From NCBI RefSeq assembly GCF_013372205.1, contig NZ_CP053831.1, positions 682,001 through 746,000 of the forward strand: 64,000 bases of DNA, written 5' to 3'. A program made the translations under genes and the position numbers. The notes under the pieces are model-generated. The model made no database searches and was not told the DNA's origin. It worked only from the letters and a program-made list of their open reading frames with translations. This document shows positions 44,070 to 52,821 of the stretch, piece after piece. Source of the stretch: Campylobacter mucosalis. GTDB taxonomy: Bacteria > Campylobacterota > Campylobacteria > Campylobacterales > Campylobacteraceae. The stretch's first letter is position 1. Each line of letters begins with the position of its first letter.

Positions 44070-44841
44070 ATAAAAAACCTATGAAATTTATGGCTTGTTG
44101 TTTAAAAATGTAGGTAGCAACTAATCCACTGCTTAAAAATGGCACAAATGGCAACTCATAGCCCCTTTTTGCCACTACCGCATAAACTGGCAAAGTTAAA
44201 ACCGCACCTAGATACACGGCAAACAGACCAAGCTTGTATCCAAGCACGGCACCGATGATACCAGCTATAAAGATGTCAGCACTACCCATTGCCTCTTTTT
44301 TCATAAAAAAACTTACAACAAAACGAAGTAGCCAAAACGCAAGTGCAAACGCAATACCAGCTAAAGCGTTGTGATAAAACGGTTCGTTATTTAGTAAATT
44401 TAATATCACGCCATAAGCTAACGAAAGGGCAACGCTTACGTTTAAAAGCACGTTTGGAACGGCTTTATAAAATATATCAATAACACTAAGAGTTAAAAGC
44501 ATAATAAAGCAAATTCCAAGCAAAATCGAGCTTATTAACCCTAAAATTTCGCTATTTTGTGGACTAAAAATATATGCAAGAAGCATTAAAATTCCACTAG
44601 AAAATTCAATAAATGGATAGATTGGACTTATTTTTAAATTGCAAAACGCACACTTGCCACCTAAAAATATCCACGAAAAAATCGGCACGTTGTGATAAAA
44701 TTTCAAAGGTGTGTTGCAACTTGTGCAGTGTGAAGCTGGGAAAATTACGCTTTTGTTGCGTGGTAAACGATAGATTAGAACGTTTGAAAATGACCCAATA
44801 CAAACGCCAAATACAACCACAAAAAGTCCAAAACTATCCAA
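44062..44841 (-). CDS. prepilin peptidase (A24 family)
   Basis: A 259-residue membrane protease. The cytoplasmic zinc-finger segment HCTSCNTPLKFYHNVPIFSW with FCNLKISPIYPFIE has Cys pairs as in PilD-type enzymes; the catalytic Asp residues lie in LSVIDIFYKAVPN and MGSADIFIAGIIGA. Eight hydrophobic segments. C. jejuni has a homologue at the same place (Cj0825) with type II-like pseudopilin and transformation functions. Start is ATG at 44841. Confidence 0.9.
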   Translation of the reverse strand: MDSFGLFVVVFGVCIGSFSNVLIYRLPRNKSVIFPASHCTSCNTPLKFYHNVPIFSWIFLGGKCAFCNLKISPIYPFIEFSSGILMLLAYIFSPQNSEILGLISSILLGICFIMLLTLSVIDIFYKAVPNVLLNVSVALSLAYGVILNLLNNEPFYHNALAGIAFALAFWLLRFVVSFFMKKEAMGSADIFIAGIIGAVLGYKLGLFAVYLGAVLTLPVYAVVAKRGYELPFVPFLSSGLVATYIFKQQAINFIGFLYE

Positions 44842-45046
44842 AATAATCCTTTAACTTAAAGCGTAAATTTGCCAAAAAATTGATTATAGACTTATTAAAA
44901 ACAAAATAAAAGTCTATAAATTTGAGCTAACATTGATTTTTTTAATTTATAGGCTTTAAAAATCAAAAAAACATGACTTGCTTTATAAATTAAATAAGAG
45001 CAAACCCAAGTCGTGGTTATATTTAGATAATTTGAAGTATGATAAA

Positions 45047-45072
45047 AGCTAGATTAAGAGACAAATCTAGCT
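45047..45072 (-). terminator. terminator after the WbqC-like gene
   Basis: On the minus strand AGCTAGATT-TGTCTCTT-AATCTAGCT is followed by TTTTAT, directly at the stop of the WbqC-like gene, so the cassette ends here. The rest of the 229-base gap 44842-45070 is AT-rich and contains another TAGACTT/AAGTCTA inverted repeat but no gene. Confidence 0.65.
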
Positions 45073-45817
45073 AAATCGCCTCCTTGTGTAGTTTTAAAAA
45101 GTCGTCCGACCCCCCCCCATTTTGTAAAAATACCTCATTAAATGTCGATTTTGGATCTTTTATATTAAATAAAAAATCAATAACACCCAAATACGGCACA
45201 AAATTTTTACCTTGTTGTTTGTAAATTGGGTGAGTAAAATCCAAATACTCTATTTTGATTTTATTGTCGTTAAAAATTTGCCTTGAATGCTCGCTTTGAA
45301 GATAGTTTCTTGAACCCTCTGGCGAAAGATAGCTATCTGTATTTAAACTTAAACAAATTTCAAGTAGTAAATCCTCACGTTTTGCATTTGACAAATTTAG
45401 CTTACTAGCACGATAAATAGGAGTATAAATACCCAAATCACTCATAAATTTTTTAATAAGATTTATATTAAAATCGGATAAATTTTCATTTAAAAATAGC
45501 TCATTTCTTAAAAATTCAAAGTAATTTTTAAAGTTTATTGATTTTGAGTAGGCGTGATGAATTGTATTTAAAATTTTCTCTCGCCATTTTGGCTCTTTTG
45601 ATAGTAAAATATCGTTTATTTGGGTCTTTTGGGGAGATTTTTGACAGCAAAGAGATAAGAAAAACTCCTTATCATTTAGCTTAATTTTATTTCTACTTTG
45701 CCAGCTTCGCCTTTCAAACTGAACACTATCTAAGAATACAAATTTATCAACGCTTTTTATCATATAAAAATAGCCTAGCCAAGGCAAAAAAGTTGGTTGC
45801 ATAATGGCTATTTTCAT
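45071..45817 (-). CDS. WbqC-like protein, phase-variable
   Basis: A 248-residue protein of the WbqC family: MKIAIMQPTFLPWLGYFYMI at the start (IAIxQPxYxPWxGYF), FVFLDSVQFERRSWQSRNKI next, then a helical remainder with YLSPEGSRNYLQ near residue 165. Members are found in O-antigen and glycan clusters. A G9 run encodes GlyGlyGly at residues 234-236, 12 residues before the end; a frameshift would only replace the last dozen residues. It overlaps the methyltransferase gene by four bases, so the three cassette genes are coupled. Confidence 0.82.
   Translation of the reverse strand: MKIAIMQPTFLPWLGYFYMIKSVDKFVFLDSVQFERRSWQSRNKIKLNDKEFFLSLCCQKSPQKTQINDILLSKEPKWREKILNTIHHAYSKSINFKNYFEFLRNELFLNENLSDFNINLIKKFMSDLGIYTPIYRASKLNLSNAKREDLLLEICLSLNTDSYLSPEGSRNYLQSEHSRQIFNDNKIKIEYLDFTHPIYKQQGKNFVPYLGVIDFLFNIKDPKSTFNEVFLQNGGGSDDFLKLHKEAI
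45110..45118 (-). repeat. G9 homopolymer tract in the WbqC-like gene
   Basis: Nine consecutive C on the plus strand encode Asn-Gly-Gly-Gly-Ser near the C-terminus. Losing one G would give a tail GRTTF, gaining one would extend the reading to about 18 other residues. Confidence 0.85.
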
Positions 45818-46485
45818 AAAATTCTCCCATAAATTACAATATCGCTATCGTTTATTAAATATTCATTTTTCATTATATTTGAACTCTCATAGGTTAAAAT
45901 TTTAAAATCATTTAATGATAGCTCATTTTGCAAAATTTCAACTAATTCGTGCTCTTGATAAAGCGTGTTTAAACACCCAGCCTCGCCAGTGATATCGTAG
46001 TCATCAGCCATTTTAAAGCAGTTTTTCTCAACCATTTTGCCAATGCCATATCTAAAATCCCTAATGCTTCTTGTTCTTAGAAAAAATAGTGCGTTTGGTT
46101 TGTAAATTTTATTCTCTTTTAAAAGCCTTAAAAGCCTTAAAAAATCGGCTCTTAAAAAGTAATTTATGACGTTTGGGATTAGTAAAATATCGGCGTCAAA
46201 ATTTGCATTTTTGCTCACAAAATCAAACATATCGCAGGCGTGAAATTCATAATTTTTGTAGCCAAAGACGTTTTTAAAATTATATTCGCCATTTTGTATG
46301 TTAATCGGATTTATATCAACTCCAACACAGCGGTTTTCGTAGCTTGAAAACAGACTTAGGTTGTTGCCGTTGCTACACGCTAGTTCTAGGACGTTTTGAT
46401 TTGTTAGATTTTGTAAACCATTTTTAAAGAAAAAGTTAATGATTGCGCTATCTGGGAATTTTAGACCCTTTAAATTTTTATACAT
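45814..46485 (-). CDS. class I SAM-dependent methyltransferase (paralogue 1)
   Basis: A 223-residue protein with motif I VLELACSNGNNLSLFSSYEN, motif II CVGVDINPINIQNGEYNF and LLIPNVINYF (motif IV-like), so an SAM-binding fold. Starts MYKNLKGLKFPDSAIINFFF. It is strongly similar to the next gene upstream (46497-47162), e.g. ADILLIPNVINY is shared. Unlike that paralogue it has no G tract. The substrate is probably a sugar or small surface molecule, by company with the WbqC-like gene; this is inference. Confidence 0.8.
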   Translation of the reverse strand: MYKNLKGLKFPDSAIINFFFKNGLQNLTNQNVLELACSNGNNLSLFSSYENRCVGVDINPINIQNGEYNFKNVFGYKNYEFHACDMFDFVSKNANFDADILLIPNVINYFLRADFLRLLRLLKENKIYKPNALFFLRTRSIRDFRYGIGKMVEKNCFKMADDYDITGEAGCLNTLYQEHELVEILQNELSLNDFKILTYESSNIMKNEYLINDSDIVIYGRIL

Positions 46486-46496
46486 TTTTCTCCCTT

Positions 46497-47162
46497 TTAG
46501 TTGATTTCTCCGTAGATTATGATGTCGCTATCTTTGATATAAACGCCGTTTTTTACGTTTAAATTTTCGCTTGTTATGAGTGTGAAATTTCTAAGGTTTA
46601 ATTTTTGTTTTAAAATCTCAACTAGCTCACTTTGACTATAACAAGCACAAATTAGCCCATTTTCACCACTAAATTCATCGCTATCTAGCAAAAAAGTGTT
46701 ATCCTCTATCATCTTGCCAAGTCCGTATCTATGGTCTTTTGTGCTTCTTGCTCTTAAAAATAGCCTGCTACCCCCCCCCATAGCCTGATTTTGGCGTAGG
46801 TTTGATAAAAGCTCGGTAAAATCGTGCTTTGTAATGTAATTTATAACGTTTGGGATTAGCAAAATATCGGCTTTTATGCCCTTTGTGCTTCTTGCAAAAT
46901 CCCTCATATCAGCGTTAATGAAGCTGTAATTTTTAAATTTATATATGTTTTTGAAGTTAAAATTTGCATTTTTGATACTTGTGGCGTCTAGCTCAACGCC
47001 GATTGCTTCGTATCCGTAGCTTGCAAAAAGTGAGAGGTTGTTGCCGTTATTAGAGCCTAATTCTAGGACTTTTTGCGGCGTTTTATCAAGATTATTTTTA
47101 AAAAAATACCTAATAAGCTCGGCATCTGGATACTTAAATCCTTTTAAATGTTTAATGTAAAT
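46497..47162 (-). CDS. class I SAM-dependent methyltransferase (paralogue 2), phase-variable, apparent ATT start
   Basis: The open frame extends from an ATT codon at 47162 to the stop at 46497, about 221 residues, matching the 223-residue paralogue: KHLKGFKYPDAELIRYFFKN, then motif I VLELGSNNGNNLSLFASYGY. No ATG, GTG or TTG lies in frame upstream before a stop; the first ATG is at 46907, which would lose motif I. At the position of the paralogue's ATG there is ATT after AAAGGAT. So either ATT initiates or the gene is inactive. A G9 run at residues 128-131 (in frame) adds phase variation. Confidence 0.65.
   Translation of the reverse strand: MYIKHLKGFKYPDAELIRYFFKNNLDKTPQKVLELGSNNGNNLSLFASYGYEAIGVELDATSIKNANFNFKNIYKFKNYSFINADMRDFARSTKGIKADILLIPNVINYITKHDFTELLSNLRQNQAMGGGSRLFLRARSTKDHRYGLGKMIEDNTFLLDSDEFSGENGLICACYSQSELVEILKQKLNLRNFTLITSENLNVKNGVYIKDSDIIIYGEIN
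46771..46779 (-). repeat. G9 homopolymer tract in methyltransferase 2
   Basis: Nine consecutive C on the plus strand encode Met-Gly-Gly-Gly-Ser. Any slip removes the last 90 residues of the enzyme. The paralogue lacks the tract. Confidence 0.85.
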
Positions 47163-47247
47163 TTTATATCCTTTTTACAATCTGTTAAGCGGTTATTGTA
47201 GTTAAATTAATATTAAATCTAAATAAGAGGTGGTTTTGGCTATATGT

Positions 47248-47329
47248 TTTTCTGAAATTTCGCTATTTTTTAATGAATTTATAACACAAACCAGCTAATC
47301 ACGACTGCCGTAATTTATCGTTAGGTTTA
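47248..47329 (-). pseudogene. decayed internal fragment of uppS
   Basis: These 82 bases match 47571-47652 inside uppS with five mismatches by my count (codons about 124-151 of uppS). One mismatch turns a Glu codon into TAG. The fragment lies just beyond the uppS stop, between it and the methyltransferase cassette, and must be a leftover of a second uppS copy. The rest of 47163-47359 has no gene. Confidence 0.8.
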
Positions 47330-47359
47330 TTTGGATAAATTTATTACGCTTTTTAGGTT

Positions 47360-48025
47360 TTAAATTCCGCCAAAACGGCGATTTTTACCCTTAAATTCAC
47401 TTACGATTTTTGCTAGTTCATCTTGGTTAAAATCAGGCCAAAGTGTGTCTGTAAAGGTAAGTTCGGCATAACTTGCTTGCCAAAGCATAAAATTTGAAAG
47501 CCTCTTTTCGCCACCAGTTCTAACCAAAAGGTCAATATCGGCACTCTCATCAAGGGCGTTTGTGATAGAATTTTCTGAAATTTCGCTATTTTTTAATGAA
47601 TTTATAACACGAACCAGCTCGTCACGACTGCCATAATTTATCGCTAGGTTTAATTTTAGTTTATTATTTGTTTTAGTTAGCTCTTTTAGCGTTAAAATTT
47701 CAGCCTTTAAATCATTGCTAAATGGCGTAATGTCGCCGATTGTGTTAAAAAATATCCCATTTTTTACAAATTTTTCACGTCTAGAGATTAGAAATTCTTT
47801 TAAAAGCTTCATTAAAAAATCAACTTCACTCTTTGGACGCTTCCAATTTTCGGTACTAAACGCATAAAGGCTTAAAATTTTAATATCATTATTTATACAA
47901 AACTCACACATTGCTTCAACAGCTAACGCACCAACTTCGTGCCCTTTTGTGCGGATAAAACCACGCTTTTTAGCCCATCTGCCGTTGCCATCCATTATGA
48001 TTGCTAGGTGTTTTAACTCATTCAT
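47360..48025 (-). CDS. uppS: undecaprenyl diphosphate synthase
   Basis: A 221-residue cis-prenyltransferase making the lipid carrier for peptidoglycan and O-antigen. LAIIMDGNGRWAKKRGFIRT is the defining FPP/Mg motif; LYAFSTENWKRPKSEVDFLM and LLVRTGGEKRLSNFMLWQAS are the others. ATG at 48025, with AAGGG before it, is preferred over an upstream start at 48043 inside the preceding gene. A partial duplicate follows (47248-47329). Confidence 0.94.
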   Translation of the reverse strand: MNELKHLAIIMDGNGRWAKKRGFIRTKGHEVGALAVEAMCEFCINNDIKILSLYAFSTENWKRPKSEVDFLMKLLKEFLISRREKFVKNGIFFNTIGDITPFSNDLKAEILTLKELTKTNNKLKLNLAINYGSRDELVRVINSLKNSEISENSITNALDESADIDLLVRTGGEKRLSNFMLWQASYAELTFTDTLWPDFNQDELAKIVSEFKGKNRRFGGI

Positions 48026-48026
48026 C

Positions 48027-48707
48027 TTAGCCCTTAAAATCAATCAAATTTTCATTTTTATCTAAAAGTGGCAAGACATTTGAAATTTCTACATTTAGGT
48101 TAAACTCAGCACTTAATAAACTTGCTACTTTTTTAAATGGAGTTTTAATGCTTATTAAATTAGAAGCATTGAAAGTAAAAAGAAGCGGGGCAAAATTTGA
48201 AAAAACTAGGTAAATTTCACTACTTTTTACCCCATTTTTTAGCTCAAAAATGCCAAAATTTTCATTATAAATAAATGGTATATAAATAATACCTTTTGAT
48301 AAAGCCAAAAGCATATTACTAAATCCGCCAAATTCGTGCTTTGAATTTGAATTAATAAGTGCATTTTTTAAATAATTACTAAACCAAGCGGTATTAGGCT
48401 CGTTAATTAGCCTTTCAATTAAACTAAGTCCGTCATTTAAAACAAAGCTATCAAATTTTGGCTTTTCTAAAAGGTTGCTAATTACGATATTTTGAGCGCT
48501 ATTTTCAATTTCGCCCCAGTAATTTTGTCCTACATTTAGTGATTTAACGCTTCTTGTGCTGATACTTTGGTTTGCAAATTTTAAGATATAGCGGTTAAAA
48601 CCGACTTTCTCGCTTACAAGAATACTAACTGGCAAAGATGTGTTTAAATGTATTGTTTTTGCTTGATTTGTGGCTACTTTTTGCACCTTTGAGATAGCAT
48701 TTATCAT
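48027..48707 (-). CDS. conserved hypothetical protein (Cj0823-like position)
   Basis: A 226-residue protein without signal peptide or membrane helix. I recognise no domain; there are Ser/Asn-rich beta segments (VGFNRYILKFANQSISTRS, NFGIFELKNGVKSSEIYLVF). It overlaps the coaBC end by four bases and lies one base before uppS, in the place of C. jejuni Cj0823, so it belongs to the same conserved operon. Function unknown. Confidence 0.75.
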   Translation of the reverse strand: MINAISKVQKVATNQAKTIHLNTSLPVSILVSEKVGFNRYILKFANQSISTRSVKSLNVGQNYWGEIENSAQNIVISNLLEKPKFDSFVLNDGLSLIERLINEPNTAWFSNYLKNALINSNSKHEFGGFSNMLLALSKGIIYIPFIYNENFGIFELKNGVKSSEIYLVFSNFAPLLFTFNASNLISIKTPFKKVASLLSAEFNLNVEISNVLPLLDKNENLIDFKG

Positions 48708-49876
48708 AAATTACTAGCCAAATTTGCAATTTTTAAAGCGATATTTGACTTATCATCAAGCCCTAAATCAACGCTATCATTTTGAGTGATAAATTTCACT
48801 TCATTTTTATCGCTACCAAAGCCGTTTTGATTGCCTAAAATATTTAAACAAACGGCATTTAGCTCCTTATTTTTTAGCATATCTTTGGCGTTTTGCTCTG
48901 CGTTTTGTGTATTTGTTTCAAGTTTAAAACCGATTTTTTGGCATTTAAAGCCTTTTAATTCGCTTAAAATATCTAAATTTTTAACAAGCTTTAAACTCCA
49001 CTCATCGCCAAGCTCTGATTTTTTAAGCTTACCACTAAAAATTTTATCACTCACGTAGTCGCTAACTGCCGCACTCATCACGAGTAAATCGGCATTTTCA
49101 CACTCATTTTTACATAAAGACAAAAGCTCTTTTGTGCTTGTAAATTTGCTGGTTTTATATGGCAAATTTTCATAAACTACACTTGAAATTAGGCTGACAT
49201 TTGCCCCTAAAAAGTAAAATGCGTCTGCTAATGCCTTTGCCATTTTGCCACTTGAAAAATTACTAATGGCTCTAACGTTATCAATCCTTTCGCTTGTTGC
49301 GCCGCCAGTTATTACTACCTTTTTGCCCTGAAATTTGGCTTCGCACAATGCTCTTTTTACTTCGTAAATTATCGTATCTATGTGTGCTAACGCACCACGC
49401 CCAAGGTCGCCACAAGCTAGAATTTTAGTCAGTGGCTCGATGATTTTAACGCCATTTTGCCTTAAAATTTCAAAGCTTCTTTGCGTGGCGAAATTTTCAA
49501 GCATTTTGTTATTTGCAGCTGGTGCGATTAGAATTTTAGCGTCAGTTGCTAACAATGTTTGCATAAAAACGCTAGTTGCAACGCCGTTTGCTAGGCAGTT
49601 TATCGTATTTGCCGAGGCTGGTGCGATTAGGACTAAATCGGCTTTTGCGTATTCTATGTGGCTTACCTTATTTTGCCAGTTTTCATTACCAGTGCATAAA
49701 ATTGGGTGGTTTGTAAGGGCCTCAAAGCTTAGCGGATTTGTAAATTTTAACGCTCCGTCGCTTAGCATTACACGCACATCAGCACCAAGTTTTTTAAGGC
49801 GTGAGAGTATCTCGTAAGCCTTGTAAAACGATACCGAGCCACAAACTGCTAGTAGGATTTTTTTATCTTTAAGCAT
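48704..49876 (-). CDS. coaBC: coenzyme A biosynthesis bifunctional protein CoaBC
   Basis: Phosphopantothenoylcysteine decarboxylase/synthase, 390 residues. The N-terminal FMN domain shows KILLAVCGSVSFYKAYEIL and APAANNKM; the C-terminal synthase domain starts around KVVITGGATSERIDNVRAI, SNFSSGKMAKALADAF. ATG at 49876 lies eight bases inside the end of glmU; an upstream TTG at 49888 is possible but weaker. Follows glmU as in C. jejuni. Confidence 0.92.
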   Translation of the reverse strand: MLKDKKILLAVCGSVSFYKAYEILSRLKKLGADVRVMLSDGALKFTNPLSFEALTNHPILCTGNENWQNKVSHIEYAKADLVLIAPASANTINCLANGVATSVFMQTLLATDAKILIAPAANNKMLENFATQRSFEILRQNGVKIIEPLTKILACGDLGRGALAHIDTIIYEVKRALCEAKFQGKKVVITGGATSERIDNVRAISNFSSGKMAKALADAFYFLGANVSLISSVVYENLPYKTSKFTSTKELLSLCKNECENADLLVMSAAVSDYVSDKIFSGKLKKSELGDEWSLKLVKNLDILSELKGFKCQKIGFKLETNTQNAEQNAKDMLKNKELNAVCLNILGNQNGFGSDKNEVKFITQNDSVDLGLDDKSNIALKIANLASNL

Positions 49877-51170
49877 TTTTGCGTCCAAAAAATTTATAAA
49901 AAAAGCCCTCTTTGTTTTGCTGTTTGCCCCTGCTAATGGCTAATGCACCGCTTGGTACGTCAGATGTAATGGTGCTACCAGCAGCGATTAATACGTCATC
50001 GCCGATATTTACAGGCGCAACAAGCTGTGTGTCTGAGCCTATAAAAACGTTTTTACCAACGATTGTTTTGTGTTTTTTTATGCCGTCATAGTTACAAGTA
50101 ATCGTCCCGCAACCAATATTTGTGCCAGTGTCTATCTCGCAGTCGCCAAGATAGCTTAAATGCCCAGCCTTTACGCCGTTTAAAACACCCTTTTTAACTT
50201 CAACGAAGTTGCCAATGTGTGTGTTTGTTATCTTGCTATCAGGTCTTATATGTGCTAGTGGTCCGATGTCAGAGTGCGAAATTTCGCTACTTTCAATGAC
50301 ACTGCCACTTTTTATGTGGCTGTTTGTGATTTTACACGCTCCGATTATGCTTACGTTTTCTTCTATCACGCACTCGCCTGTAAATTCCGCCCTTGCGTCA
50401 ATGTAGATTGTATTTGCTAGACGCATTAAGACGCCTTGTTTCATTAAATTTTGCTTGATTTTATCCTGCATTAAACTCTCAGCAATGCTTAGCTGAAATT
50501 TGTCATTTATCCCCATAAAATTATGCTTGCTAACATCACTAGCAACGCAGTTTAAGCCAAGTTCGTTTGCGATTTTTATAGTGTCTGTCAGATAATACTC
50601 ATTTTGTGCGTTTTTATTATCAATTTTAGGCAAGATAAGCTCTAAAATTTCACGCTTAAAGCAGTAAGTGCCTGCATTTACTCTTTTTATCTGTTTTTGA
50701 GCTTCGTTTGCGTCTTTTTGCTCTATTATGCCAGTTACTTTGCCATTTTCTTCAATCACCCTGCCATAGCCAAAAGGATCATTTGCAATAAATGAACTCA
50801 TCGCTATATCAGCGTTAATCTCGCATAAATTTCTAAGCTCATCAGTCGTGATTAACGGCATATCGCCACACGTTACAAGCACCTTTTTACCACCAAATTT
50901 TATACCTTTTAAAGCTCCGGCGGTGCCTGGATAGTTTTTTAAATCCTGAGTGTAAATTTTAGTATCTTTAAACTCATCTAAAATGTGTTTTTCTATAAGC
51001 TCTTTTTGATGAAAAAGCACGACGCTAACGTCATTTGTAAGCTCATAAGCACGAGCTAAAACGTGTCTAATCATACTCACGCCACTTATATTAAACATAA
51101 CCTTTGGCGTATCTGACTTCATCCTAGTGCCAAGTCCAGCGGCTAAGATGACTACTGAAATTTCACTCAC
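49869..51170 (-). CDS. glmU: bifunctional UDP-N-acetylglucosamine pyrophosphorylase GlmU
   Basis: A 433-residue enzyme making UDP-GlcNAc. ILAAGLGTRMKSDTPKVMF is the uridyltransferase start, and GDMPLITTDEL follows; the C-terminal half is a left-handed beta helix with hexapeptide repeats (GACKITNSHIKSGSVIES, GNFVEVKKGVLNG, GSDTQLVAPVNIGDDVLIAA) as in the acetyltransferase domain. Divergent from motA, sharing a 106-base gap. Confidence 0.95.
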   Translation of the reverse strand: MSEISVVILAAGLGTRMKSDTPKVMFNISGVSMIRHVLARAYELTNDVSVVLFHQKELIEKHILDEFKDTKIYTQDLKNYPGTAGALKGIKFGGKKVLVTCGDMPLITTDELRNLCEINADIAMSSFIANDPFGYGRVIEENGKVTGIIEQKDANEAQKQIKRVNAGTYCFKREILELILPKIDNKNAQNEYYLTDTIKIANELGLNCVASDVSKHNFMGINDKFQLSIAESLMQDKIKQNLMKQGVLMRLANTIYIDARAEFTGECVIEENVSIIGACKITNSHIKSGSVIESSEISHSDIGPLAHIRPDSKITNTHIGNFVEVKKGVLNGVKAGHLSYLGDCEIDTGTNIGCGTITCNYDGIKKHKTIVGKNVFIGSDTQLVAPVNIGDDVLIAAGSTITSDVPSGALAISRGKQQNKEGFFYKFFGRKNA

Positions 51171-51276
51171 TTTTTTACCTTGCTATTTAAAATTTTGGCT
51201 AGGATTTTATCAGATTTTTAACTAAAAGCTAATAAAATAACGAGATTTTATGTAAAAAATTTCAAAGTGAGTTAGT

Positions 51277-52041
51277 ATGGATTTAGGAACCGTTGTCGGT
51301 TGGGTTTTAACGCTAGTGCTACTTTTTGGCTCTATGGCAATAGGCGTTGGTATTGGTCCTTATATCGATATCCCGTCTGTGATGATCGTTTTTGGTGGAA
51401 CAATTGGCGTTTTAATGGTTGGATTTAAAATGGAAACGCTAAAAAATATTGGTAAATTTTATGGTATTGCTCTTAAACCAACTCTTACAAATTTGCCAGA
51501 AACAATTAAAAAGATTGTTGATTACTCCACAAAGGCTAGACGTGACGGAATTTTAGCACTTGAAAATGACGTAAACAACGAGTCAAATTTGTTTTTGAAA
51601 AAAGGGCTTTCAATGGCAGTTGATGGCAATGAGCCTGACGCTGTTAGGGCATTGCTTGAGATTGACTTAGAACAGTCATCAGCAAGACACGGAGCTAATA
51701 TTAAAATTTTTGATCAAGTTGGTGGTTTTGCTGGGGCCATGGGTATGATAGGTACGCTTATTGGCTTGGTTGCGATGCTTATGAATATGTCAGATCCAAG
51801 TGCGATTGGTCCATCAATGGCGGTGGCGCTTCTTACGACGCTTTATGGAGCGATGATAGGTAATATAATTGGCGCTCCTGTGGCAAATATTTTATCAATT
51901 AGAAATGATGATGAGGCGCTAGAAAAACAGGTTATCATCGAGGGGATAGTTTCAATTCAAGCAGGAGATAATCCAAGAACGCTTGAGAATAAGCTACTTT
52001 CGTATCTGCCACCAAAAGATAGAAAATCGCAGTTTGAGTAA
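51277..52041 (+). CDS. motA: flagellar motor stator protein MotA
   Basis: A 254-residue inner-membrane stator protein. IGVGIGPYIDIPSVMIVFGG is a membrane region and MIGTLIGLVAMLMNMSDPSA carries the conserved Pro; ARRDGILALENDVN is the cytoplasmic torque region. Partner motB follows three bases later. Confidence 0.95.
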   Translation: MDLGTVVGWVLTLVLLFGSMAIGVGIGPYIDIPSVMIVFGGTIGVLMVGFKMETLKNIGKFYGIALKPTLTNLPETIKKIVDYSTKARRDGILALENDVNNESNLFLKKGLSMAVDGNEPDAVRALLEIDLEQSSARHGANIKIFDQVGGFAGAMGMIGTLIGLVAMLMNMSDPSAIGPSMAVALLTTLYGAMIGNIIGAPVANILSIRNDDEALEKQVIIEGIVSIQAGDNPRTLENKLLSYLPPKDRKSQFE

Positions 52042-52044
52042 CAA

Positions 52045-52818
52045 ATGGGAAAGCTAATAAGACCTGAAGATTGCCCCAAATGTATGCCAGGGTGGCTTGC
52101 AACATTTGGAGACTTGATGTCACTTTTGCTCTGCTTTTTCGTACTTTTGCTCTCAATGAGTACAATGGATGCAAAGAAATTTGAAACGGCAGTTGGCTCG
52201 TTAGCTGGAGCATTAAGTATACTTGAGGGTGGAGCTAGACCTGAAACACAAGCTGAGCAAGAAACGGAATTACAATCAAAAATTAAAAAAGAAAAGCTTG
52301 AGCAAAGCTCACAAAGTAGCTTTGCAAAGACTGTTCAGAGTATAAATGAAATTTTAAATTCTTCTGGAGCACCAGAGGTTATTTTGCAAGAGACTGAAGA
52401 TGGATTTATACTTAGAATGCCATCCGCGTTGTTATTTGAAAAGGGTAAGGCTGAAATTTCAAATGATGATGCTAAGCTATTTTTAAAACGTGTAGCGATG
52501 ATAACAGCAAAACTTCCACCTGATGTTGATGTAAATGTCATAGGACATACAGATACTCAAGCTCCAGATATGAACTCTGTTTACAAGGATAACTGGCAAC
52601 TCTCATCTGCTCGTGCCATAAGTGTTGTTGATGAGCTTATTAAAGATGGTGTTGAGCCAAAAAGGCTGGTGGCTGCGGCTCGTGCTTCGTTTGAGCCGTT
52701 TGCGACAAATGATACAGCTGAGGGCAGAGCACAAAATAACAGGGTTGAGATACACTTTACATCGCTTGATAAGACAAAGCGAGATACCGCTAAAAAAAGC
52801 ATTCTTGATACAAAGTAA
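52045..52818 (+). CDS. motB: flagellar motor stator protein MotB
   Basis: A 257-residue protein: one membrane helix LATFGDLMSLLLCFFVLLLS with the proton-carrying Asp, a plug linker, and an OmpA-like peptidoglycan-binding domain (VDVNVIGHTDTQAP, SARAISVVDELIKDG, NRVEIHF). Stop is followed three bases later by fliP. Confidence 0.95.
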   Translation: MGKLIRPEDCPKCMPGWLATFGDLMSLLLCFFVLLLSMSTMDAKKFETAVGSLAGALSILEGGARPETQAEQETELQSKIKKEKLEQSSQSSFAKTVQSINEILNSSGAPEVILQETEDGFILRMPSALLFEKGKAEISNDDAKLFLKRVAMITAKLPPDVDVNVIGHTDTQAPDMNSVYKDNWQLSSARAISVVDELIKDGVEPKRLVAAARASFEPFATNDTAEGRAQNNRVEIHFTSLDKTKRDTAKKSILDTK

Positions 52819-52821
52819 GTT

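Noticed and set aside
44842-45070. Possible RNA gene in the 229-base gap beside the prepilin peptidase
   Set aside because: Has AT-rich inverted repeats but no promoter-terminator pair pointing outward except the WbqC terminator; no tRNA-like fold or known ncRNA pattern.
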